Shown here piece after piece: positions 63,980 to 64,000 of a stretch of 64,000 nucleotides of DNA. The notes under the pieces are model-generated. The model saw only the letters and a list, made by a program, of their open reading frames with translations. It did no database searches and was not told the origin of the DNA. The position numbers and the translations under genes are program-made. Within the stretch, counting starts at the first letter, position 1, and each line of letters opens with the position of its first letter. The stretch is from Syntrophomonas sp. (lineage in GTDB: Bacteria > Bacillota > Syntrophomonadia > Syntrophomonadales > Syntrophomonadaceae), in contig JAENZE010000007.1 of NCBI GenBank assembly GCA_016841425.1, positions 62,001 through 126,000 on the forward strand, in the 5' to 3' direction.

Positions 63980-64000
63980 CCATAACTCTAGTAAAACAAT

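Overview
The window looks like the chromosome of an anaerobic, endospore-forming Firmicute. The gene set (class III PHA synthase, thiolase and crotonase, H+-pumping membrane pyrophosphatase, a YheC/YheD spore-coat-type protein, a sigma-54 activator with PAS domains, pyruvate carboxylase) fits a syntrophic fatty-acid oxidiser of the Syntrophomonas type. That placement is inference from gene content; no rRNA or tRNA gene was seen.

Layout. 1-900: the 3' part of phaC. 1,000-8,900 (minus): a 41-aa small gene, a YheC/D ATP-grasp protein, a ferredoxin-like membrane protein, a DUF1330 protein, and a TetR / adaptor / RND-permease efflux operon preceded by a promoter and palindromic operator. 9,000-12,900 (minus): two zinc-ribbon proteins, one carrying 79 tandem pentapeptides. 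13,400-18,000: acyltransferase 3, a class V aminotransferase, a DsrE protein and a thiolase under a near-perfect sigma-54 promoter, next to a PAS-AAA+ activator (18.5-20.2 kb). 21,000-24,300: crotonase and membrane pyrophosphatase. 25,000-31,500: transglutaminase-like protein, membrane metallophosphoesterase, small winged-helix protein, RluA-type pseudouridine synthase, HtpX, and a protein resembling the N-terminal half of archaeal TiaS. 31,600-37,400: a glycan cluster (three GT-D-fold paralogues, an epimerase, a CgeB-like glycosyltransferase, UDP-galactopyranose mutase). 38,204-38,475: a MITE-like element with 9-bp target duplications. 38,500-48,200: a secreted coiled-coil protein, an alpha/beta hydrolase, pyruvate carboxylase, an MBL-rhodanese fusion and an ADP-ribosylglycohydrolase. 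48,200-49,300: a REP-associated tyrosine transposase (RAYT) between two identical long palindromes. 49,300-52,200: a two-component system and a DUF2680 protein. 52,400-55,035: SGNH hydrolase, MBOAT acyltransferase and an unpredicted 37-aa protein ending like DltX. 55,165-58,395: carB. 58,800-61,340 (minus): trpD-trpC-trpF. 61,700-63,600 (minus): three membrane proteins.

Two systems stand out. First, a Firmicute RAYT lies between palindromes whose 13-bp core (CCTGTCCCCGTGG or its complement) occurs eight times exactly in the window. One copy supplies the C-terminus and stop of trpF, and one palindrome overlaps a histidine-kinase stop. Second, the SGNH/MBOAT/DltX-like trio has the parts of a Dlt-like cell-envelope acyl-transfer machine, but no carrier protein or ligase is nearby.

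Start codons were moved from the longest reading frame where a Shine-Dalgarno sequence clearly favours another codon. Coordinates were counted by eye, and no database search was possible.
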